Assembly: GCF_000003605.2 (NCBI RefSeq)
Contig: NW_003116455.1
Span: 488,101-504,671, forward strand
Direction: 5' to 3'
DNA: 16,571 nt
From: Saccoglossus kowalevskii
Lineage: Eukaryota > Hemichordata > Enteropneusta > Harrimaniidae
This document shows positions 9,032-16,571 of this stretch, piece after piece. The position numbers and the translations under genes were made by a program. Position 1 is the stretch's first letter. Each line of letters starts with the position of its first letter. Below the pieces are notes generated by a model. It was not told where the DNA came from. It saw only the letters and a list, made by a program, of their open reading frames with translations, and searched no databases.

Positions 9032-9224
9032 ATACTTTATTTCGAGTACTAGATCATATAAACATAACCAAAGTTACAGAAAAATAAGAATAAATACCAA
9101 GAAAATGTACATAATAAATAATAAATATGTTAAAAAAATTAAATTTTAAATATTAAAATGTTAAAAAATTTAAATTTAAATTTTAAATTTAAATAGTCAA
9201 TATTTCTTTCTCTAGATATATGCG
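9032..9224. repeat. AT-only low-complexity stretch
   Basis: From about 9115 to 9193 the sequence is nearly pure A/T with self-complementary words such as aaatttaaattt. It may be part of the LINE 3' end or replication-slippage sequence. No gene is seen. Confidence 0.6.
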
Positions 9225-10330
9225 ATGGTGTTTATTTCATACTGTCCTTAGCAGTTGTAGGATACGAGTGACAAACAACCGAGCAGATCGAACACATTCA
9301 GCAATGAAAATCAATTTTCCGACAAGTAACCGCAATTCACGATGTCTGCATTTCTGACATCTGGTCAGTCTTACACATTTTTTTCAGGAATGGTGATGGT
9401 CATTTTTGATGTGTCAAATTCCTTGCCTAAGAAGGTGAGGCATTCTGTAGGGGAACACATTTTTTGTCTGCAAAGCGAAAGCCATATATTTTTTATAGTG
9501 TTGCTGGCATCTCATAAGTGTTTTCGGCTAACTCTGATGTAGTGGCCCCTGCGAATGGGATGGGATGGGATCTTGGTGTCAATGAAAATATGACCTCTCC
9601 AGGTAATATCTAGAAGATGAAAGTTTCGAGGGGTCTACTGGGATCCAGCGATAGCATCGCTGAATATCACATTTGAATAGCAGGCATTCATGGAGTTGAT
9701 TAAATTGATAAGGTTATCGATGGATGGGCACCGAAGCTTGAATGGTTCTCCTAAATAAAGATTTTTTAGTATGCCATCATTAACTGAGGTATTGGTGGGA
9801 AACAATAAGTCCATGAATACTCTGCGTACTTTCGAGTTTTTCTTTGGGACTGTCGATAAAGGAGAGTATGCTAGTTGAATGTTAAATGGATTTGTCTCAT
9901 AAGGTCCCAGGAGTGTACCATAACTGACTTCTGTCAAGACATCGTTGTCAACATGAGATGCGAATGATACTGATGAATTGTGATTACGTGCCATCGTAAC
10001 TGGAAGCTTGACTGCCACATAATTAATAGGCCCATCATATTCCCAAAGCTCTGCTATGGTAGTGTCATAGTAGCCATTTAATGCTTGTCACCACTGTGGA
10101 ATGTCAAATGCAGATGACACTGGTATACGACTGGAACAGTAATTTGGTTGGTGTGAGGCATCAACAATATTGTGTGTGTTAATAAGTTTGGCTGCATTGT
10201 TCTGTAAAATAGGTGGCCAGTCTGATAATGGATCTGGCAAATTGTGAGTAAAAGTAATTGCAGATGTTGTAGTATTGGGTTGACAAGAATCAGCGCTGTA
10301 GTGTGGATAATAAAACGATGTACTGGCATG
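9225..10330 (-). pseudogene. YR-type reverse transcriptase, active-site block missing
   Basis: The frame entering near 10330 gives a linker with LPDPLSDWPPILQNNA. After one TGA at 10090-10088 it runs through ELWEYDGPINY and LTEVSYGTLLGPYETNPF to PLSTVPKKNSKVRRVFMDL and TNTSVNDGILKN. These match the GPf..pPf, PKK..gk.R.i.Dls and SVNDGI blocks of DIRS/Ngaro-like RTs. After a frameshift the DLkRaYRqiPvdP block is readable as RCYRWIPVDPSK (about 9645-9610), then GHIFIDTKIP. The expected YxDD catalytic block is absent. The sequence passes within about 30 codons to ECLTFLGKEFDTSKMTITIP (about 9450-9390) and VGKLIFIAECVRSARLF (about 9325-9275), the thumb and connection. An internal deletion of several dozen residues plus frameshifts makes it inactive. 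Confidence 0.8.
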
Positions 10331-10749
10331 ATTGGTTGTTTATGTTGATTGAGCGTTAGTGGCGTTGGTATAGTTTGTGGTGACTGTGATAATGGATGGC
10401 AGCAAGTGAGCAGCAGAAATGACTAGTTACAGTGACATTCTGACTGGTTACGGTACATCAGCGGTTATGTTGTAGGTTGGAGACAAGTGATTAGCATCGG
10501 TAGGCCGTGCTATTCAGATGGAGGTTGGTAGGCAGCATCGGTGGCTAAGCTATTGGGAGGAGGTAAAAATAGGTTGGCAGCAGCGGTGACTACATTATCG
10601 GGTGAATGCATGTGAGTAGCATCAGTGGCATTATGTAATGGTTGTCTAGCAAAAGTTCCTATGTTATGTTTGTTATTGTGCGATGGTGAACAACGGTGGC
10701 AGAATAAATTGTAGTAATGTTAATGTGCAGCATAGTCTAGAGTGGGGAG
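10331..10749 (-). other. Low-complexity gag-RT linker
   Basis: The minus strand encodes a run rich in Ala, Thr, Asp and Pro, including HNATDATHMHSPDN and LATDAAYQPPSE, up to a TAG. This looks like the disordered linker between a gag zinc knuckle and the RT. Short tggcagcatcggtgg-like words recur on the plus strand. I see no separate gene. Confidence 0.5.
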
Positions 10750-11714
10750 TCACTCATGCTTTGGATGGTGTGGGCAGTCTTTAGCCTGGTGAGATGCTTG
10801 AATGGAGCGAATTTTCAAACGTGAACGGCAGATGTGCTTTTCCAGCTCGCCAGCGTAATTCTTGTGGTCTTTGACCAATGAACACTTGCCTTCCTGATAT
10901 GCAGCACAATGACAGACTGTGGCAGATTTGGATTTCTTTGTGAGCTTACTATGTAAACATCTTGCCCTTCTTTTTCAAATATACCATCCCATGACCTTCG
11001 TCCTCGCACAATGGCCCGCAAAACGTCAGCATGGAATTGGCGAATTTCATCCCAGGCAAAGGTTTCAGAAAGGTTTAAAAGTTCCATCAACTGCTCTGTG
11101 CATGCTTGTTCATGTTTCTCACTTTCGATGTAGCTAATTATATACAATTCACCTTTGGTTAAGGCTGCCAAGCTGAGTTGAGCATATGGAATATCATCAG
11201 TACCTGTGCATTCTGCTTTGAATGCATATTCATGTGGCCAGGGAACCATATAGACAACTTGGTCACTAGCTTTACGTGCTACACTGGATTTGGGCTTTCG
11301 CTTTTTGGATTTAATGTGGAAAACGTAATCTAACAGCCCACCTCGGGTTTGTTAGGTGGCAGTCTCATCTTGGCTGGATGTATTCGTTGAGTCACTGCTG
11401 CTGTCTGATGATGAGTTATGATCCATTAATTTGAGCTGCTTTTTGGTTTTCTTGATCGTTTTGGAGATGCAGTCGTCATATTTAGAACAGGTGGTTTTAG
11501 CTTGGACGGATTTGGCAGGATCAGCGGCTGCTGTTAAGTTTGATTTCAAATTGCTGTTTTTGAGCATTGTCATTGTAATTCGATTTCCAGTTCTAAATTG
11601 TCATTTTCTTGTCGTATGGAATCAAGCATTACCTTCTGTTCTCGGCTTGTGGACCGGGGGAGTTTTGAGGGCCGACATTTGTGGTGTCGAATCAAGAGAT
11701 TCTGACGTCGCCAT
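10750..11714 (-). pseudogene. gag-like protein with PWPHE motif and zinc knuckle
   Basis: A plausible start is the ATG at 11714, giving MATSESLDSTP and a TPPVHKP stretch. A frameshift leads to a coiled-coil-like MLDSIRQENDNLELEIELQ. A further frame (11573-11352) is Lys-rich, then has an acidic serine run (SSSDSSSDSTNTSS), ending at a stop. The best part is the frame 11249-10815: MVPWPHEYAF, LSLAALTKGELYIISYI, NLSETFAWDEIRQFHADVL. It matches the nucleocapsid-type protein found beside YR-type RTs in invertebrates (vPWPHe.v...Y..Ls..qf..G...ii, then W...r.fHa.vl). After one frameshift near 10925 it ends with CHCAAYQEGKCSLVKDH, HICRSR and HQAKDCPHHPKHE, a Cys/His-rich, zinc-binding-like tail, stopping at 10750. 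Likely role: binding and packaging element RNA. It is disabled by at least three breaks. Confidence 0.7.
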
Positions 11715-11850
11715 GTTGTTTCGTGGTCGTTCCTCAGAACGGGCGGTCTTTTCAAAATCGAAGATAAAAGAACTTTCACTGTTGAGTCGGCAAACGGCAT
11801 CGAGACTGGGACTGAGCAGGTGGAACAACTACGCATAGGAAATTTACGTG

Positions 11851-12049
11851 TCACATGTCACATTAATATCACAGTTACATGTATACTTCAGTTCTAATCA
11901 GCTCATAATCAGTTGAAAACCTATGTCTAATTTAAATCCAGTTGACTATATTTTACAAATATTAGCAACACTAAATAACATACCGCCATTTTTGGGTAGA
12001 TTGCTGAACCGTGGGAGACATTTCATAACTAATGTTTTTTAGATATGCA
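11851..12049. other. Spacer between two retroelement fragments
   Basis: About 200 bases of AT-rich sequence without recognisable coding or repeat signal. The boundary between the gag-bearing element and the gypsy-like fragment lies here. Confidence 0.4.
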
Positions 12050-13060
12050 ATTATTGGAGAACACCTATCAATTTGAGTTTCCTGAACTGAGGGTTTGAGT
12101 TGCGGAATGCAATAATCTTTTGTGTGAGCAGAAAATTTGGATCACTGACGGTGAAATCACTACCTTTTAGAATACCTTCCTTTCTTGAAAATTCCCAACG
12201 TGTTATATAATTGGGTTGATATAAAAATGTTCCTTTCTTGTATTGTAGCGTAAAAATATATCCCTGTATTGATAACAAATCTTTCAAATCTGCCTGACAA
12301 ATTTTGACTCTTAAAATAAGATTTAAGGTGTTAAGTAAATGGTTACTGAACATGATGAATGGTTGTGTATCGGGATAAACCTTACAACTTTTAACTGCAA
12401 AAATAACGTTGCGTTTGAGGAAATGTGTGGCCTTCGCACGTGGTCAAGTGCGGAATGTCATCCAGAATTTGTTCAAGAAGAAAGCCAACAGTACAGATTT
12501 GGCACTAGCATCGGCGAATATGCTGAATACTAGATCGTGTTTTGAGAAAGCTAACGTATGAGCATTTGTCAGACTTTCCCTTAACATGTTAAATGTAATT
12601 TCACACTTTTCTGTCCACTCGAATTCGTAGCTAGATTTAGTCAAATCTGTCAGAAGTGAAGTTTGTTCGCATAATCTTTCACACTGTGATCCATATCACA
12701 TATTTGACGTACTTCCTTCACTCTGCGGGGCCTAGGAACATGTTTAATCGCAGATATTATTCTTGGCGACTGTGAAATTCCCTCTACTGAAATAGCAAAT
12801 CCAAGACAGTTTTTTCCTCTCCCAATGTTATACCCGACTGTATTACTGTTTTTAATAATTGATCCACATGTCGCAAAAGATTTTCAAAAGTGACTGAACA
12901 TAAAATCAGATCATCAACATACATAAGCAGATTTTTATAACTTATGAATTTTAAAATATATTCATACAAAATAATTACCACTGTTGACAAAACCTGGGGA
13001 CATCTAGCAAATCGATATTTAGCGTGAAATGTACTAAATGTATGTCCTCAGAATGAATTA
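12050..13060 (-). pseudogene. Ty3/gypsy-like RT and RNase H
   Basis: From about 13045 the frame shows a degenerate FSTFHAKYRFARCP (usually TAF.t..g.yef..mPFGL). It continues NLLMYVDDLILCSVTFENLL in the frame 12990-12784, with the YVDD catalytic box intact, and QSGITLGEEKT, the thumb start. After a frameshift a palm/thumb piece with ISPSPRIISAIKHVPRPRR-like reading is visible near 12790-12715. The RNase H begins in 12644-12444: YEFEWTEKCEITFNMLRESL, then FSIFADASAKSVLLAF, the f..DAS..g.gavL motif. A shifted frame gives NVIFAVKSCKVY and, in 12353-12051, FTLQYKKGTFLYQPNYITR, the RNase H end (ykkG..n..aD.lsR). No protease or integrase is recognisable. Gag is not found upstream in sense orientation. 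At least three frameshifts. Confidence 0.85.
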
Positions 13061-13119
13061 GAAGTGGTGATACCCGAATTAAACATCGAATGTACTGAAA
13101 AGATTTTGACTTCCGTGTC

Positions 13120-13515
13120 CGATACTCTCAACACAGTCTCGAACCTTTGGGAGTGGGATATCAGGGGGAAAACTCTTCTCTCTGGGGGTTCTCCACACTT
13201 GTCAGGGGGGAAACTCGTCTCGTCTCTCTATCTCGTCCCCTTGAGGTACGGGATCGGGAAAGTCACTTTACTTTACAGTCAAATAAGACACACACAACGA
13301 AATACGTTTCAGCTCTCGTCTTAGTCGATCTTTTGGAGCACTCTATAAGACACAGCGCCCTGGGGAAAAGTCCCCAAGACTCTCACAAGGCTGAACCAAG
13401 ACTCGCCCAAGACTGGACTGCGTCAAGGCTCGCCCCTGGACTGGACTCTCGACTGCACTCTCTCTACTGCGTCTATCGTGGAGTATTCGCCAAGACCAAC
13501 TCAAACTCTCTTTAT
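13120..13515. other. GC-richer patch with internal short repeats, possibly LTR-derived
   Basis: This stands out from AT-rich flanks. The words gggggaaaactcttctctctgg and ggggggaaactcgtctcgtc repeat near 13167 and 13204. The words caagactcgccc/caaggctcgcccc and gactggact recur at 13395-13450. On the minus strand an AATAAA lies at 13516-13511. Being upstream of the gypsy-like RT in sense orientation, it could be part of that element's LTR or leader, but no second copy exists in the window to prove it. Open frames 13147-13518 (plus) and 13537-13343 (minus) show no known family. Confidence 0.35.
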
Positions 13516-13519
13516 TAAT

Positions 13520-14450
13520 TTTCAAAACTCTAACCAATTACAAAACAGTAAAAAGACTCTAGGGCGTAACCTTCAATCATAAAGCCAATCACACTAAGTA
13601 CTGAATACGTCATATCTTTTGATTAATCGTTCACTACATTAATAACTATGAATACCAACTGTCAGAATGAGTAGTCTAAAAAGCGGCGGTTATCTGGTAA
13701 TTAGTTCCAAATCACTGAGCCAAGTTTCGTCCAAAATTTCAAATAGGCCTACACGATGGCAGACATAACACAGCAATTCAGCTAATAATCAGCTAATTAA
13801 GTCGGTCAACAGATACGCGAAAACAAATTCATGACAGGGAAATGAATAGTTTTAACTTTTATATTCAATTTATGCAAATCTGTTACAAATTGTTGGCTCT
13901 TAAAATTAAAAGGGTCGGACTCGACCATTCGGATTACGATTTTTCGATCACTTTATTCTATAATAAACTTGAGATTTGATCGTCAAAAATACGTCATTTT
14001 TCGCGCGACAAAGGCTACTTCATCATCGAGGATAACTTTTTTTAATTGATCTCTTCGTAACGTAGAAAGGTGTGGATGCGAAAAGTCAATCTTGGATAGG
14101 ATAATTTCGTTATCTTTGTCTAAAACTCTTTTGTTTCCTCTACTTGGTATACTTCTGTGTTTAAATTGGAAGATAATTCTTTGATACAACTAATGTTGTA
14201 AAACGCCGTACACAGTTTCTATAATATTATCATCGTTTTACTCTAAATTTCATGACATTATTTGTAAAGATTATAACAGATGTTAATACCATGCACTAAA
14301 TTTCTACGTTTCGTTATGTACAGAGGTGTTTTCATGGGGTGATATCGAACTATGGTTGCCATGGAAAACAATAGTAATTTATTACTTCGTTTGTATTATC
14401 AGATAAGAACAATTACAATAGGTTGTACATACATGTAATCTTAGGTTGCG
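13520..14450. other. AT-rich DNA without recognised gene
   Basis: No family match. One minus-strand frame at 14189-13983 (68 codons) has a balanced, protein-like composition (ILSKIDFSHPHLSTLRRDQLKK) but no recognised domain, no splice evidence and no homologue I can name. It is not called as a gene. Confidence 0.4.
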
Positions 14451-14846
14451 TCCAATTAGTGCAAAAGAGTTTACTAGTACATATATTTGGAATCGTCACA
14501 TAGCTGCTCTTTATAACCTATAGCCCATGGTAAGTTCGTAAAAAAATAACCAATGAGCATTTTGCTTATGATGTTATTCATTCGAACTATAAAACATAAA
14601 CTATGATATTATTAATTAAAATTTACCAGAGATTCTTTTAAATTTATATTCAACATCATTTTTGAGACTCTGCGTTTCGGGGAATTCGTGAACGAATTGG
14701 ATTAAGTAAACGCTGTATTACAGGCTATAAAAACTGACATCACGATTACAAGTTTTCGTGCCTTTTCCTGCAACGCTAATATACGTGACAAGACTATAAA
14801 ACATAAACTATGATATTATTGATTAAAATTTACCTAAGACGCAACC
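14451..14846. repeat. 42-bp direct repeat and short inverted ends
   Basis: The 42-base word starting actataaaacataaac occurs at 14586-14627 and 14793-14834 with a single difference. Just outside, ggttgcgtc at 14451-14459 is inverted as gacgcaacc at 14838-14846. This could be a small non-autonomous DNA transposon of about 400 bp, but the inverted ends are only about 9 bp and no target duplication is evident. Confidence 0.4.
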
Positions 14847-16114
14847 ATTTAGCATAAATCCGCTTTAAATAAAATAAATACTTACAACAAAATGAAAATA
14901 AGTTAAATAAGTGAATAAATAGTAAGTTGTCATGGCAAACATCTAGAATGAATCAAGTTACCAAACATATATAGATAGCCGAGTTATGCGAAACAACAAT
15001 AGTATTCATGGATTGAAGAAAACAATCCTGGAGATTACTAGTAGAAGCCTACCCACGGGTATGCGAGGCATGCAAGGGCTCTGTAAATTATGTTTTAAAA
15101 AGGAGTCAATTTTTCGACAGTTTCTAGAAATCAAAGATATTCCTGCTCGCATACACATATACAAATAATACAAGTAATCTCAAAAACAATATAACTTGCC
15201 ATAAATATGTGTAGTTTTCTCCTATTGCCGTCTATATATATACAATCGTAGAGTTCTCTGGATAATTACAGCCTGGAATACGATCCCGCCGTGACCTACC
15301 AATACAATCGACGCGTATTACATATGCGCTATGCGTGTATGTGAAATCAGCAATGGATCACGTGATTCTAATTTGGATGGAGTCCATTACTGTAGTGAGT
15401 CAATATTTGTAATTACGCAGGTACAGGTATGTCAGTGATATGTTAAATAGTTGGATGCAGTGTGTAGTAATAACGTCGTAAATGCAGACAGTTAAGTTGT
15501 TGCCTTTTTCCAGTCTTCTAGCGGTATAGATGTACTAAACAACTAATCATTCTGTCACTAAAACGTAAAACATATTTACTTTTAATTTAGTATAGTGTTA
15601 TATAAACAAGAATTGTAAAATGTTATATTTGTGTTGTCATCGTTTTCTCCTGGCCATCCACAATACCTCATAGTTTTATGGTCAATGAACGTACTCGCCT
15701 ATTGGCCGTAACCAGTGTTCGAAATTAACGTCGGTCCGTCGGTAAAGGGCCTAGAGCTGTGAAAGACCATCAGTCCTTGTGACCGACCATAAATTTATAT
15801 TTAAAAAAAACGTTCCATTATTTAGTATGATTGTAAGACCAAATATATAATAAATATCAATAGTACCGGTAACTCCAGAATTGTTTCAAAATTGCGTTTT
15901 CTTGCACGTTTGATCACAGGGAGCCCAGGAACTATAATCAACTGTAATACGCAGTCTCTATGAGCGGGGGGGGGGGGGGTATCGGCTGGTATCTAGTGTA
16001 AGAAATAGACAAGGGATGAAGGCTCCAGCCAGCTCACATTTTTTAAACTCGAAAAAACAGACGAAAAGAATAAAAAATAAAATATAAAAAAAATACCAGG
16101 TTGAAGAATATTAG
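14847..16114. other. AT-rich DNA without recognised gene
   Basis: Nothing coding is recognised. A frame at 14986-15168 (60 codons) is unassigned. Bases 15717-15785 have a GC-richer motif (gttcgaaattaacgtcgg, then ggtccgtcgg and a related gtgaccgaccat) suggestive of an interspersed repeat piece. It is not assignable here. Confidence 0.4.
15966..15979. repeat. G14 homopolymer
   Basis: Fourteen consecutive G residues within AT-rich sequence. The length may be affected by sequencing or assembly error. Confidence 0.9.
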
Positions 16115-16411
16115 TTGCTTCTTCAAATTTCGCCAAAGCACTACCTACATTTTACCGATATCTGCAGAATAAATCAAGAAAACTACACAAATTTACTCCA
16201 TTTAGGAATTCCTAACGGTTTGCCCGAACGCACGGCACAGCTGGAGGCGTGGCCTGTTCAGCATTTGTCAACAACCAATCACAAGACTGGTTACGAACCA
16301 CATCTAGGTCACGACTCGGTTAGCCTTGCTCAACTGGTTCGTAACGAGGAAATGTTAGTGATTAATTCCAAAAATAACGATACCGAATCCACATCGGTCC
16401 ACGTCTGGTAA
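16115..16411 (+). other. Unassigned 98-codon open frame
   Basis: This open frame lies in a locally less AT-rich stretch. It begins MLLQISPKHYLHF and ends STSVHVW before a TAA. It contains no domain, signal peptide or repeat I recognise. The same DNA has an inverted pair gttacgaacc (16290-16299) and ggttcgtaac (16336-16345), a CCAAT word near 16275 and a GAGGCGTGGCC word near 16244. It could therefore be a repeat fragment or a regulatory stretch rather than a gene. Coding status is doubtful. Confidence 0.2.
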
Positions 16412-16571
16412 AATTTGACATTCAATTTTTAAAATTAAGGTAGCGAGAAGGTTTTGTGACGTTTTTAAATAAAACATTCTCTGTCTGTGGTCTCGTTCAG
16501 AACAGTAATTTAGGTTATATATATCAAAAGACTAAGTATAGAGGTGCAAGTTCGCACAAACTGGACAGTCA
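16412..16571. other. AT-rich tail of the window
   Basis: No feature recognised. Confidence 0.4.

Larger units (their letters stand above)
5940..9035 (+). mobile_element. L1/Tx1-like LINE, 5'-truncated and decayed
   Basis: A plus-strand non-LTR retrotransposon. The first recognisable piece (about 5960-6070) is the C-terminal end of an AP-endonuclease domain. The RT and a long C-terminal region of L1 type then follow in the right order, ending at 9015 with stop codons and a (TAA)n tail. ORF1 and most of the endonuclease are missing, consistent with the usual 5' truncation during target-primed reverse transcription. The remaining body is split into at least six frames. The left border is uncertain: 5811-5940 is AT-rich and unassigned. 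It lies directly beside the right end of the DIRS-like element, so one may have inserted next to the other, but I cannot identify a target-site duplication by eye. Confidence 0.9.
9225..11850 (-). mobile_element. Second YR-type (DIRS/Ngaro-like) retroelement fragment
   Basis: Reading right to left there is a gag-like gene (about 11714-10750), a low-complexity linker (10750-10330) and an RT (about 10330-9225). The RT type (SVNDG block, PKKNSK block, GKLIFIAECVR connection) resembles that of DIRS, Ngaro and related tyrosine-recombinase retroelements rather than Ty3 or Copia. The RNase H and recombinase expected further downstream are not found, since the RT stops at the AT-only stretch next to the LINE tail. 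No terminal repeats are seen. Family placement beyond YR-type RT is uncertain. Confidence 0.7.

Noticed and set aside
9032-9224. A/T palindromes as a replication origin or matrix attachment site
   Set aside because: Pure A/T composition alone is not evidence for either, and its position beside a LINE tail gives a simpler explanation.
10919-11137. Plus-strand 72-codon frame
   Set aside because: It is a shadow of the gag-like minus-strand gene that carries the PWPHE and FAWDEIRQFHADVL motifs.
1-16571. CRISPR array, tRNA genes or a bacterial gene cluster
   Set aside because: No regular direct repeats with unique spacers, no cloverleaf I could fold, and no ribosome-binding or operon pattern. 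The retrotransposon content points to an animal genome.

Overview
This is AT-rich, intron-scale or intergenic DNA from a metazoan, most likely an aquatic invertebrate. I found no intact host gene, no rRNA or tRNA, no CRISPR array and no bacterial operon logic. The recognisable content is a graveyard of retrotransposons: a DIRS-1-like tyrosine-recombinase (YR) element, an L1/Tx1-like LINE, a second YR-type gag and reverse transcriptase (RT), and a Ty3/gypsy-like RT and RNase H. This mixture is common in molluscs, cnidarians, amphioxus, hemichordates and echinoderms. The sequence alone does not fix the species.

Layout. Bases 1-1100 are a very degenerate array of a CAACTTTCACGACTTT-like motif with a beat of about 65 bp. 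Bases 1365-1776 hold three diverged tandem copies of a unit of about 137 bp, and 2040-2740 hold further diverged repeat pairs. Bases 2763-5810 are one DIRS-1-like element on the minus strand. It has inverted terminal repeats, an internal complementary region equal to the reverse complement of the predicted circle junction, a gag zinc-finger fragment, RNase H and a broken tyrosine recombinase, but no RT. Bases 5940-9035 are a 5'-truncated LINE on the plus strand ending in a (TAA)n tail. It keeps the end of the endonuclease, the RT and the C-terminal region, broken by many frameshifts and stops. Bases 9040-9225 are almost pure A/T.

Bases 9225-11850 carry, on the minus strand, a second retroelement with a gag-like protein (PWPHE motif, zinc-knuckle-like tail), a low-complexity linker, and an RT of DIRS/Ngaro type that lacks its YxDD block. 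Bases 12050-13060, also minus, carry a Ty3/gypsy-like RT (YVDD present) and RNase H. Bases 13120-13515 are a GC-richer patch with internal short repeats, possibly LTR-derived. From 13560 to 16571 there is AT-rich DNA with a 42-bp direct repeat 207 bp apart, a G14 tract and two unassigned open frames.

Nothing here is expected to work as a functional set. All coding remnants are interrupted, so they are annotated as pseudogenes. The best preserved structure is the DIRS-1 architecture, whose three-part terminal and internal repeat logic can be read directly from the sequence.
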